From Pseudomonadota bacterium (lineage in GTDB: Bacteria > Myxococcota_A > Polyangia > Polyangiales > JAFGIB01), in contig JADGRE010000038.1 in NCBI GenBank assembly GCA_017881185.1, positions 1 to 34,189 of the forward strand: a DNA stretch of 34,189 nucleotides. Direction: 5' to 3'. Both the position numbers and the translations under genes were made by a program. Each line of letters starts with the position of its first letter. The first letter of the stretch is position 1. The notes under the pieces are model-generated. The model was not told the DNA's origin and did not search any database. It was given only the letters and a program-made list of their open reading frames with translations. Positions 1-10,673 of the stretch are shown here, piece after piece.

Positions 1-112
1 CATGGCTGCGTTGCTCCTCGTCACAATAGCGCTGGCTATTGCTCCTCGTCGCGCCTTGCCCTGCGCGCTCGGTCCTGCGCGACAACACATCAAAACCCCG
101 CGGCCAGACCAC
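1..112 (-). repeat. Palindromic dispersed repeat, copy 1 (cut by window edge)
   Basis: Read on the minus strand, these bases match 26486-26597 with about seven mismatches by eye over 112 bases. The copy begins with a GTGGTCTG...GGGGTTTTGATG arm and carries a central hairpin, CAATAGC (24-30) and GCTATTG (35-41), with a 4-base loop. The distal arm lies outside the window. The outer edge abuts the stop codon of the phosphodiesterase gene, whose TAG lies at 112-114. It therefore sits 3' of that gene, in the same relative orientation as copy 2 to its upstream gene. No transposase or coding content is visible. It could be a MITE or a REP-like element. Confidence 0.85.
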
Positions 113-882
113 TACAGCAAGTACTGGTCGCCGATGTTCAGGATGGTGTTGTTGCGGGCTTTGATCTTCGCCAGCTCTTGCTCGACGGCCTTCTGGAACA
201 CCGGCTTGATGTGGAAGAGCAGCACCGGCAGGTCGCGCTGTTTGGCACCGAGCTTCTTCAGCTCTTTTTCGAGGCTGATCGGCGTGTGATGACACGAGTC
301 GCGCGCGAGCTTGGCTTGCTCGTTCGGGAACGCCACTTCCATGAGCAGCGCGCGCAGGTTGTCTTGTTCCTTCATCACGTCCCACAGCCGATCGGTGGGG
401 CCGGTGTCACCGCTGTACACGATGGAGCTGGTGCCATCGCCCACGACGTAGGCAGCAGCTTCGACCGAATGATCGACCGTCACGGGCTTCACGCGAAAGC
501 CACACAGCTCGATCTCGATCTCGGGCTTCAGGCTCTGGAACACCACGGTGGGGTTCTTCTGGCCGGGGATCTTGCTGAAGTCGGGCCACAAGCGGTCGTT
601 GAAGAAGTGACGCTTGAGCACCGCGATGGTGCCGGGCGTGGAGGCAATCACCAGCGGCGGGCCACCTTGCTGCGTGCGCGTGTCGGCCAGCATGGCCAGG
701 TCGCGCACGTGGTCGAGGTGCGCGTGGCTCACCACCACGGCTTCGAGCTTCTGTTGCTCCTTCAAGGAGAGCATGTTGGTGATGGAGCCGGCGTCCAAGC
801 ACACGCGCCCGTCGAGCAGGAACGCAGGGCATTGATGCTTGGGCGACTCACCGCCGTGGCAACCGAGAACCCTCAAGTCCAT
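112..882 (-). CDS. MBL-fold class-II cyclic-nucleotide phosphodiesterase-like hydrolase
   Basis: This is a 256-residue metallo-beta-lactamase-fold protein. The metal-binding motif HAHLDH is at residues 53-58, followed by further likely ligands H138 (VDHS), D159 (YSGDTG), the H198/H199 pair and H224. The HxHLDH motif near the N-terminus and the SGDTG motif are typical of class-II 3',5'-cyclic-nucleotide phosphodiesterases (the yeast PDE1 type), so hydrolysis of cAMP or cGMP is the likely activity. A more general MBL hydrolase or RNase Z-like role cannot be excluded. There is no signal peptide, so it is probably cytoplasmic. The ATG follows a GGTGG-containing stretch that can serve as a ribosome binding site. 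The gene stands alone, and its stop codon touches the palindromic repeat at 1-112. Confidence 0.85.
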   Translation of the reverse strand: MDLRVLGCHGGESPKHQCPAFLLDGRVCLDAGSITNMLSLKEQQKLEAVVVSHAHLDHVRDLAMLADTRTQQGGPPLVIASTPGTIAVLKRHFFNDRLWPDFSKIPGQKNPTVVFQSLKPEIEIELCGFRVKPVTVDHSVEAAAYVVGDGTSSIVYSGDTGPTDRLWDVMKEQDNLRALLMEVAFPNEQAKLARDSCHHTPISLEKELKKLGAKQRDLPVLLFHIKPVFQKAVEQELAKIKARNNTILNIGDQYLL

Positions 883-1009
883 TTAGCCCACCGCCTTGAC
901 GATCGGGTCGATCGCATGGGCATGGGCGTGGCCGGTGGTGCGCGCGCACGGTGGTGTCATCCGAATGGCCCGATCGTAACGGACCGCGCCGCCGGGGTCA
1001 AAACTCTAA

Positions 1010-1456
<447 letters not shown>

Positions 1457-1474
1457 TCGCGAGTAGCAGAGTCC

Positions 1475-1877
1475 TCAGGTCGCGAAGCGCTGGCGAATCT
1501 CGGGCAGCTTGTGGCGTGAGCGCTCGGCATCCGGGCCGAACGCACTGTCGCGGTCGTCGCGCGGGTCTTTGGTGCCGTCGGCTTTGGCGAGCGAGCGCGT
1601 GAAGTCGCCGTTGGGCGTGCTGTAGTCGCTGGTGTTTTGGATCTCGGCGAAAGGCTTGTGGTTCAGGTCGGTGCACACCCAGCCCGTACTGCGGTTGGTC
1701 GAGAATCTTCAGCGGCCAGGCGTTTTGAGGAATGGTGTCGCCGGGCGACAACGCCACCACTTGCGCATGCTTGCCCCAGACCGGCGCGTAGTCGCGATCG
1801 ACCTGGATCTGCAGCGCAGCTGCAACCGCATCGAGCTCAGTGCGAGGCCGAGCAGGCCAGTGCCGGGAGCGCTGCAT
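1475..1877 (-). pseudogene. Frameshifted remnant of an unassigned gene
   Basis: Two minus-strand frames together read as one protein. The first runs from an ATG at 1877 and includes DRDYAPVWGKHAQVVAL, then GDTIPQNAWPLKILD, up to GLGVH. The second continues as TDLNHKPFAEIQNTSDYS and ends at 1475. They join if one base is restored near 1670-1676, within GTGCAC/CCGACC. The reconstructed pattern (aPvWG... WPLkILD... lGvH... PfAeI) recalls hypothetical proteins that continue into a metal-binding SHE(L) segment, but that segment is absent here. The remaining 40 or so residues are low in recognisable sequence. The likely state is a decayed gene, frameshifted and truncated at the 3' end. A sequencing error could explain the frameshift but not the missing tail. 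It lies just downstream of the zinc-ribbon gene on the same strand. Confidence 0.6.
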
Positions 1878-1912
1878 GAGCAATGCGTGAGCGCGCAGGC
1901 TTAGAGCCGATC

Positions 1913-2455
1913 TCAGGCCGATTTTGCAGGCGTGCGCGACTGGCCCATCTGGATCTTCTCGCCCAGGAATGCGCCGAACATCGAGATCATCACGCCGAGC
2001 AGGGCCGTGACGATGTACGCCAGCAAGGTGGGCTGAAAGCCATCCGGCGTGGTGAGCGCGAGGTACGAGACCGTGGGGATCACCGCGATCAACGCGCCGA
2101 CCGCCGGCTCGACGAAGGTCTTGCCTGGCGAGAGCACGCCGACGACGATGCCACCGAGGAACCACACGCCGACCGAGATCAGCAAGCCCGGCAAGCCCTG
2201 CGGGTCGAAGCTGGAGATCACGAAGGGCACGAGGATCAAGATGATGGCCTGCGCCACCAAGTACACGCCCGCCGCCATCAGCGCCCACTTCAGCTCGAAG
2301 TGTTCTTGCTGATAGCGCCGCGCATGGGCTTCTTCTTCGGTGTACGTGGTCGTGAGCGCTTCGACTTTGGCGCCGCACGAACGGCAACGCTCCGCGCTCG
2401 GCGGGTTTTTGAACCCGCACATGGGACATGTGATCTCTTGCTCTGCCGTTGCCAT
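1913..2455 (-). CDS. Zinc-ribbon domain four-helix membrane protein
   Basis: This 180-residue protein starts with a zinc ribbon, CPMC and CRSCG (C10, C13, C24, C27), followed by a short charged linker. Four hydrophobic segments of about 20 residues then fill roughly residues 58-172. The zinc ribbon should lie on the cytoplasmic face. No enzymatic motif is visible. Proteins of this build are common as uncharacterised genes in myxobacteria. I chose the ATG at 2455 over an in-frame start 22 codons upstream, because a GAGG ribosome binding site lies 9 bases before it and because the zinc ribbon then begins at the N-terminus. The gene diverges from aspS. Confidence 0.82.
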   Translation of the reverse strand: MATAEQEITCPMCGFKNPPSAERCRSCGAKVEALTTTYTEEEAHARRYQQEHFELKWALMAAGVYLVAQAIILILVPFVISSFDPQGLPGLLISVGVWFLGGIVVGVLSPGKTFVEPAVGALIAVIPTVSYLALTTPDGFQPTLLAYIVTALLGVMISMFGAFLGEKIQMGQSRTPAKSA

Positions 2456-2625
2456 CGCAATCGCCTCGCTGTCCAGCGCGACCTGGCCGCGCCGCGTACG
2501 ACTCAGGGACCGAACGGGCATTGTCGCTCAGACGGGCTCGCCCTGGCAACCTGCTGACATACCGAGAGTTCCGGGCCGCGGTTGCCTACCCCTGTGGGTG
2601 GGTCAGCCGGGGTGGCTCGAAAAGG

Positions 2626-2654
2626 TTGACTTTGGCGGCGGCCGATCTCATAGG
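2626..2654 (+). promoter_or_regulatory. Putative aspS promoter
   Basis: TTGACT at 2626-2631 is followed after 17 bases by CATAGG at 2649-2654. The -35 box is good and the -10 box weak. It lies about 40 bases upstream of the aspS GTG start. Confidence 0.4.
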
Positions 2655-2692
2655 TCAGCCCCTCGCAGCAGCGAGATCCCAGGAGGACTGTC

Positions 2693-4540
2693 GTGGCCCG
2701 ATTCATCGACGAGCTCAAGCGAACGCATCTGTGTGGCGACCTGCGCGAGGCGCACGTCGACCAGGAAGTGGTGCTGTTCGGCTGGGTTCAGAGCCGGCGC
2801 GACCACGGTGGCTGCATCTTCGTCGACCTGCGCGACAAGTCCGGCGTGGTCCAGGTGATGTTCGACCCTTCCATCGGCCAGAGCTTCGAGCTGGGCGATG
2901 CCTCGCGTAGCGAGTGGGTGCTTGGAGTGAAAGGTAAGGTGCGCGACCGCGGCGAAATGAAGAACCCGCGCATCCCGACCGGCAGCATCGAGGTCATCGC
3001 GCTCGAAGCCACCGTCTTCAACAAGAGCGAGACGCCTCCGTTCGCCATCGAAGACAACACGGAGACCGGCGAGGACAAGCGCCTGGAGTACCGCTACCTC
3101 GACCTGCGTCGCCCCAAGCTACAGAAAGCGCTGATCGCGCGCTCCAAGATGATGAGCACCACGCGCCAGCACTTCGACCAGAACGGCTTCATCGAAGTGG
3201 AGACGCCGTATCTGCTCAAGTACACGCCCGGCGGCGCGCGTAACTTCCTCGTGCCCTCGCGCCACCAGCCCGGCTCGTTCTACGCGCTCGCCGAGAGCCC
3301 GCAGCTCTTCAAGCAGCTGCTCATGGTCGCGGGCTACGACCGCTACTTTCAAATCGTGAAGTGCTTCCGCGACGAAGACATGCGCTTGGACCGGCAGCCC
3401 GAGTTCACGCAGATCGACGTCGAGATGAGCTTCGTGAACGAAGACGACATCTTCGGCATGATCGAAGGCTTGCTCTTCAAGCTGTTCAAGAACGTGCTGG
3501 GCATGGATCTGCACGAGAAGTACCCCAGTGGACACTTCCCGCGCATGCGCTGGGGCGAGTCGATGCGCCGCTTCGGCAACGACAAGCCCGACCTGCGCTT
3601 TGGCATCGAGCACATCGATCTCACCGAGCTGGTCACCGAGCACGATGGCGGCGGCATTCCCTTCTTCGAGCCCATCGCCAAGAAGCTCAAGAGCGGCGAG
3701 TACCGCAAGGACTTGCCCGAAGAGATCGTGAAGGCGCTCGTGATCCCGGCCAGCGGTAACTTCACGCGTGCCGATGGCGACAAGTTGGAGCAGTACGTCA
3801 AGGGCATGGGCGCCGGCGGTTTGGCGCGCGCGAAGCTCGGCGACGACGGCAGCTGGACCCAGAGCCCGCTGAGCAAGAGCGTGACCGACGCCATGCGCGT
3901 GGCGATCAACAAGGCCTGCAACGCGCAGCCCGGCGACATCTTGTGCTTCCAGTTCGGCCCAGTCGACAAGGTGCACACCATCATGGCGAACCTGCGCGTG
4001 CACATCGCCAAGAAGCTCGGGCTCATCCCCGAGTACGGCAGCGGCGGGCGCTTCGAGCTCTTGTGGATCACCGATCCGCCGCTCTTCGAGCGCGACGAAA
4101 CCAGCAAGCGCTGGGCTGCCGCGCACCATCCGTTCACGCGGCCGCACGACGCGTGCTTGGACTTGCTGGAGAAGGATCCGGGCAAGGTATTGTGTCACCG
4201 CTACGACGTGGTGCTCAACGGCTTCGAGGTTGGCGGAGGCTCGATCCGCTTGCACGACCCGAGCGTGCAGGCGCGCGTGTTCAAGGCCATCGGCATCTCG
4301 GACGAAGAGGCGGAGCAGAAGTTCGGCTTCTTGCTGCGCGCGCTCAAGCTCGGGGCACCGCCGCACGGTGGCATCGCGCTCGGCCTGGACCGCTTGGCGA
4401 TGCTGCTGACGGAGGGGGAAGCCATCCGCGACGTGATCGCGTTCCCCAAGACGCAAAAGGGCACCGACATGATGACCGGTGCGCCAAGCCCGGTGAACGC
4501 CGAGCAGCTGGTCGAGCTGAAGATCGCCACGCTCAAATAG
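2693..4540 (+). CDS. aspS: Aspartate--tRNA ligase (bacterial type)
   Basis: This 615-residue class II aminoacyl-tRNA synthetase has the full bacterial architecture. It comprises an N-terminal OB-fold anticodon-binding domain (FGWVQSRRDHGG, about 29-40), the catalytic core with motif 2 (CFRDEDMR, from C224), the GAD insertion domain, and motif 3 with GLDR at 564-567. It charges tRNA-Asp, and possibly tRNA-Asn, in the cytoplasm. Histidine at 38, in RRDHGG, matches the residue found in non-discriminating AspRS such as that of Pseudomonas aeruginosa, where E. coli has leucine. The GTG start at 2693 is supported by a perfect AGGAGG six bases upstream. The stop codon lies within an inverted repeat shared with the convergent mobA. 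Confidence 0.98.
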   Translation: MARFIDELKRTHLCGDLREAHVDQEVVLFGWVQSRRDHGGCIFVDLRDKSGVVQVMFDPSIGQSFELGDASRSEWVLGVKGKVRDRGEMKNPRIPTGSIEVIALEATVFNKSETPPFAIEDNTETGEDKRLEYRYLDLRRPKLQKALIARSKMMSTTRQHFDQNGFIEVETPYLLKYTPGGARNFLVPSRHQPGSFYALAESPQLFKQLLMVAGYDRYFQIVKCFRDEDMRLDRQPEFTQIDVEMSFVNEDDIFGMIEGLLFKLFKNVLGMDLHEKYPSGHFPRMRWGESMRRFGNDKPDLRFGIEHIDLTELVTEHDGGGIPFFEPIAKKLKSGEYRKDLPEEIVKALVIPASGNFTRADGDKLEQYVKGMGAGGLARAKLGDDGSWTQSPLSKSVTDAMRVAINKACNAQPGDILCFQFGPVDKVHTIMANLRVHIAKKLGLIPEYGSGGRFELLWITDPPLFERDETSKRWAAAHHPFTRPHDACLDLLEKDPGKVLCHRYDVVLNGFEVGGGSIRLHDPSVQARVFKAIGISDEEAEQKFGFLLRALKLGAPPHGGIALGLDRLAMLLTEGEAIRDVIAFPKTQKGTDMMTGAPSPVNAEQLVELKIATLK

Positions 4541-4564
4541 ACGTCAGCGCGAGCGGCTGACGTC
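4540..4564. terminator. Hairpin bridging the aspS and mobA stop codons
   Basis: GACGTCAGC (4540-4548) pairs perfectly with GCTGACGTC (4556-4564) across a 7-base loop. The stem begins at the last base of the aspS stop and covers the mobA stop and its last codons. No U-tract follows on either strand, so it is not a canonical intrinsic terminator. Its position suggests a bidirectional terminator or an RNA 3'-end stabiliser. Confidence 0.55.
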
Positions 4565-5131
4565 GTCCGGCGTGTCCCAGTCGCGCAGCTGCTGGTGCTC
4601 CGCTTCTGACAGCTGCAACTCTTCCACGGGCAAGCGCGCGAGCACGGCTTGGAACGAGCGCTCGCCGTGCTGCAGCGCGGCTTCTAGCGCGGGCAACACG
4701 CTGCTGGGCTGGTAGCGCGCGAAGAGGGGCTGCCACTTGTTGACCTCTGGATCGCGCACGGCGAGCACCGGCGCCGTGCTCGGGTGCGCGGCGAGGCGAG
4801 CGAGCAGCTCGGCCGTGACGAACGGCATGTCGCAAGCGATGGCAATGCCGGGCCGAGCGCCGGCGCGCGGCAACAGTGCCGACAACCCGCCGAGCGGGCC
4901 GATGCCCGCGGGTGCGTCGACGAGCCTGGGCAATGCATCGAGCTGCGCGCCGAGTGTGCCGTCGCCTCCGACCAACACCACGGGCAAGCCGACTTCGCGC
5001 GCGATGCGCACGAGCCGGGCAACCAGCGTCTCGCGCTCACCCGGCGCCAAGAGCAGCGCCTTTTGCGCGCCACCCATGCGCCGACCTTGGCCGCCCACGA
5101 AGATGCCCACGAGCGCTTGCGGCTGGGTCAC
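4544..5131 (-). CDS. mobA: Molybdenum cofactor guanylyltransferase MobA
   Basis: This 195-residue nucleotidyltransferase carries the MobA signature GGQGRRMGGAQKALL near the N-terminus (13-27), GPLGGL at 78-83 and the metal-binding ACDMPF at 99-104. MobA transfers GMP from GTP to molybdopterin to form the dinucleotide (MGD) cofactor in the cytoplasm. The GTG start at 5131 places the nucleotide-binding loop at the usual distance from the N-terminus; no clear Shine-Dalgarno is seen. No other molybdenum cofactor genes are present nearby. The gene ends 3 bp from the aspS stop in a convergent arrangement and diverges from the METTL9-like gene. Confidence 0.93.
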   Translation of the reverse strand: MTQPQALVGIFVGGQGRRMGGAQKALLLAPGERETLVARLVRIAREVGLPVVLVGGDGTLGAQLDALPRLVDAPAGIGPLGGLSALLPRAGARPGIAIACDMPFVTAELLARLAAHPSTAPVLAVRDPEVNKWQPLFARYQPSSVLPALEAALQHGERSFQAVLARLPVEELQLSEAEHQQLRDWDTPDDVSRSR

Positions 5132-5211
5132 GACGCGCCGATCTGCGTTGCACGCGCCAAGCTACGCGCCGTGCCGGTCGAGCCGATTGCCTTGCCACAG
5201 CCACTGCCGCC

Positions 5212-6045
5212 ATGATGGCCGCCGGCAGCATGGTCGAGCCTGTCAGTGCGAATGAGCCCGAGCTTCGTTACGACTGCGAGCGCTCGCGCTTGCCGCCGGG
5301 GCTGCGCGAGCGTTTCGAACCGCTGTCGCTCGACGACGAGGCGTGCGCGTTTCTGCAGCAAGCGCGCACGCGCAGCGCCGGTTGGTTGCGCACGCAGGCC
5401 TTCGGCGCGCTCAAGCTGGTGCTCTCCGACTACGACGCGTACGGCCTTCTGAACATGTACCCGATGCACGTGCTGAGCATGCCACAGTGGCAGGCGCTCG
5501 TCGGGCTCGGTGCAGGGCCTCGTTCGCTGCTCGACGTAGGCGCAGGCTCGGGCGCCGTCACGGCGCGCGCGGCGTCACTGTTCAGCGAGATCAGCGTGAC
5601 CGAAAGCTCGAGCGCGCTGCGGCGCAAGCTGCGTGCGAGGGGCTTTCGTGTGCTGGAGCACGACCTGGGGCTGTCGCCGTTGCCCCTGACCGAGCGCTTC
5701 GACGTGGTCAGCGCGCTCAACGTGCTCGACCGCACCGCACGCCCGCGCGCGCTGCTTACTCACTTGCGACGCGCGCTCAAAGACCAGGGCCTCTTGGTGC
5801 TCGCCGTGCCCCTGCCGCTGTCGCCCCACGTGCACGTCGGCCCTACCACGGTCGACCCCGACGAGCCGCTGCCCGCGCGGCGCAAGCTGTGGGAAGACGG
5901 CGCCGCGTCGCTCGTGCAGGAAGTGGTCGAGCCCGCCGGCCTGCGCGTGACCCGGCTGTGCCGCGTGCCCTACCTGTGCCAGGGTGACACGCACCGCCCG
6001 CTGTACGTGCTCGACGACCTGATCGTGGTCTGCCAGCGCGCGTAA
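5212..6045 (+). CDS. METTL9/DREV-family methyltransferase
   Basis: This protein of about 277 residues has a class I SAM-binding motif LLDVGAGSGAVT (106-117). Around it are features I recognise from METTL9/DREV: NMYPMHVLSMPQW before the SAM site, SALNVLDR at 167-174, and RVPYLCQGD plus YVLDD near the C-terminus (251-269). Animal METTL9 methylates the N1 (pros) nitrogen of histidine in xHxH motifs of proteins. The bacterial substrate is unknown, so histidine methylation here is inference. No signal peptide is evident. ATGs at 5212, 5215 and 5230 are all in frame and none has a clear ribosome binding site; 5212 is given as the longest. The membrane protein gene follows 88 bases downstream on the same strand and may be cotranscribed. 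Confidence 0.85.
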   Translation: MMAAGSMVEPVSANEPELRYDCERSRLPPGLRERFEPLSLDDEACAFLQQARTRSAGWLRTQAFGALKLVLSDYDAYGLLNMYPMHVLSMPQWQALVGLGAGPRSLLDVGAGSGAVTARAASLFSEISVTESSSALRRKLRARGFRVLEHDLGLSPLPLTERFDVVSALNVLDRTARPRALLTHLRRALKDQGLLVLAVPLPLSPHVHVGPTTVDPDEPLPARRKLWEDGAASLVQEVVEPAGLRVTRLCRVPYLCQGDTHRPLYVLDDLIVVCQRA

Positions 6046-6133
6046 CCGCACCCCGAAAAACGCACCCCGACCCGAGTTTCTTGCAGCGGGGCGCCTGCCG
6101 CGCGACAACCGAACCGCGATCGCAGGACCACCC

Positions 6134-7945
6134 GTGGCGCTCACGAACACACGCGCGCAGCACGCGCAAGTCAGCAACTTCGGCGCACAAGCGGCGTTCG
6201 TGGTGCCGCTGTTGTACGGGGTCACCCGCGCCAGCGCGCACGGCTACCTGGCCGGCTCGCTCGACCTGATGGAGACGAGCCTGAGTGCACACGCAGCAGC
6301 CTGGTCTGCCCCGGCGCCGCTACTCGCCCGGCTGTGCATGCTCGTGCCACTCGGACCGCTTGCGCTGCGCATCGCAGTGGCGTCGACGCTGGCGCTGTCG
6401 GCCGCAGCGCTGCTCGCGTACCGCGCGCTCGACACCTTGTTGCTCGCGCAAGGCGTGGGCGTGCCCGCCCTGCGCGCGGCCGTGGCGCTCGGCTTCTGCC
6501 TGTTCGGCGTGGGCGTGCCCGGTCTGTTCTTCCAGGCGCTGCGTCCCGAGGTGTTCGCCGTTCAGACGCTGCTGGCAGTCGCGTTTCTCGAGCGCTTGAC
6601 TCGGCTCGAGGCGAGCTGGCCCTCGCACGACTTGCGCGCGCTGTACACGGCCGCCGTGTGTTTTGGTGGGCTCGCTGCAGGCGATCCGGTGTGTGCCTTG
6701 TTGCTGCTGACGGCGGCGTTGCCCACGCTCTCGCGCGTGGCTCGCGCCAAGGGCTTGCGCCGGCTCGGCGCCTGCGCGCTCGGCGCACTCGCGGTGGGCG
6801 CCGGCGTACGCATCGGCTGCGGCTTCACGCACACACCGTGGTGGCCGACTCTCGCCGCGGGCGGACACACCGCCGCGACCGTCTTCGCTTACCCACGCGC
6901 CTATCTTTCGGCACTGGGCCTGTTCGGCGTCTGGGCCGTGCTGGGGGCCATCGCAGCATTGCAGACGCCGGGCGTGCGCCGAATCGGTGCGCTGTGGACC
7001 GGCGCCTGCGTGCTGCCGGTGCTGGGCTACGGGCTCTTTGGTCTGTCACCGCACGCGCCCGACGGCCTGGGCATGCTCTCGTTCGCGCTCGTCGCAAGCA
7101 CGCTGCTCGCAGCCGCGCTGTGCGGTGCGCTGCTCGCACCCGACGGCCATGGCAAGCCCCAAGCGTCGCGTGCGCAGCTGACCGCTGTCTTCGCACTACT
7201 CGCGCTCGGTGCACTGCGCTTGCACGTCACGGCAACGCAGAGCGCGCTCACGAGCTTCGCCTTGCCCGATGCGCTGTCCGGCCAGATACGTCAACGCTTG
7301 CCAGCCCGCAGCCTGGTGCTGGCGTCCGATCCGCGTAGCGCCGCGTTTCTGCTGGCGTCCGAAGCCGAAGATCAAGCGCGCCCCGACTTGCGCTTGCTCG
7401 CGCCCAGCCGCTGGCAAAGCGCGGGCACGCACGCGCAAACGCTGCCTATGGACGCCGAGCTGCGACCGCTCTTGCGCGCTTACCTGTTGAGCGGTGAGTT
7501 GGAACAAGCCGAGCTCGAGTCGCTCGCGGCCAAACGGCCGGTCGTGCTAGATGCGCAGCCGCAACTGAGCCCAGACCTCTTTCCCGCGCTGCGCTTGCAG
7601 CACTTCATGTTCGAGGTGCTCGGCGCAGCCGCCAGCCACGCCGAAAAACGCAACGCCGCAGCTGACTTCGTGGCCGAGCTGGGGCAACTGCAAGATGCTG
7701 CAGGCAGCAGCCTCGCCGAGCCTGTCGCTCGGCCGTGGCTTGCCGCGCAAACGCTCTCCACGGCGCTCTTTCTGGCCGCCACCGGCGAAGCCGAAAGTGC
7801 GCGTGCCGCCATCGACTTTGGCCGCCCATTGGCCGCGCACGCCAGTGGGTGGGATGCGCTGTCTGCCGCGCTGTCTGCCGATCCGCCCGCCAAAGCCCTG
7901 GATGTACGGCCTTTTTTGCCGCGCGATCCGCTGAGCCTCGAGTGA
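6134..7945 (+). CDS. Polytopic membrane protein, possibly DUF2723/GT-C-like
   Basis: This 603-residue protein is strongly hydrophobic over roughly residues 15-370, with about nine or ten transmembrane segments. A soluble, alanine- and leucine-rich C-terminal part spans about 375-603. The arrangement of an acidic loop after the first segment (SLDLMETSLSAH) and a LRPEVFAVQTLLAV segment recalls DUF2723 proteins, whose human relative TMEM260 is a protein O-mannosyltransferase. However, the usual HPPG loop motif is not present, so the family call is weak. The GTG start at 6134 has AGGA six bases upstream. It lies between the METTL9-like gene and clpB on the same strand. Confidence 0.8.
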   Translation: MALTNTRAQHAQVSNFGAQAAFVVPLLYGVTRASAHGYLAGSLDLMETSLSAHAAAWSAPAPLLARLCMLVPLGPLALRIAVASTLALSAAALLAYRALDTLLLAQGVGVPALRAAVALGFCLFGVGVPGLFFQALRPEVFAVQTLLAVAFLERLTRLEASWPSHDLRALYTAAVCFGGLAAGDPVCALLLLTAALPTLSRVARAKGLRRLGACALGALAVGAGVRIGCGFTHTPWWPTLAAGGHTAATVFAYPRAYLSALGLFGVWAVLGAIAALQTPGVRRIGALWTGACVLPVLGYGLFGLSPHAPDGLGMLSFALVASTLLAAALCGALLAPDGHGKPQASRAQLTAVFALLALGALRLHVTATQSALTSFALPDALSGQIRQRLPARSLVLASDPRSAAFLLASEAEDQARPDLRLLAPSRWQSAGTHAQTLPMDAELRPLLRAYLLSGELEQAELESLAAKRPVVLDAQPQLSPDLFPALRLQHFMFEVLGAAASHAEKRNAAADFVAELGQLQDAAGSSLAEPVARPWLAAQTLSTALFLAATGEAESARAAIDFGRPLAAHASGWDALSAALSADPPAKALDVRPFLPRDPLSLE

Positions 7946-7954
7946 AGCGCGAGC

Positions 7955-7982
7955 CTTGATCCCCTGGGGACCGTGGTTAGGT
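7955..7982 (+). promoter_or_regulatory. Possible clpB promoter
   Basis: CTTGAT (7955-7960) and TTAGGT (7977-7982) are 16 bases apart, just upstream of clpB. The -35 resembles the heat-shock sigma consensus CTTGAA, but the -10 is weak. No CIRCE inverted repeat is visible. Confidence 0.25.
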
Positions 7983-8004
7983 TACGACTACGGAGGCATT
8001 TTCC

Positions 8005-10608
<2,604 letters not shown>

Positions 10609-10673
10609 CGGGCAAGGGCGGTGCGCGCAAAACCTGACCCGTTCGGCGCAGGCCTCGGGTACACACAAAGCGC

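Noticed and set aside
3119..4456. 445-codon minus-strand frame
   Set aside because: It is antisense to aspS, with shadow composition and no motifs.
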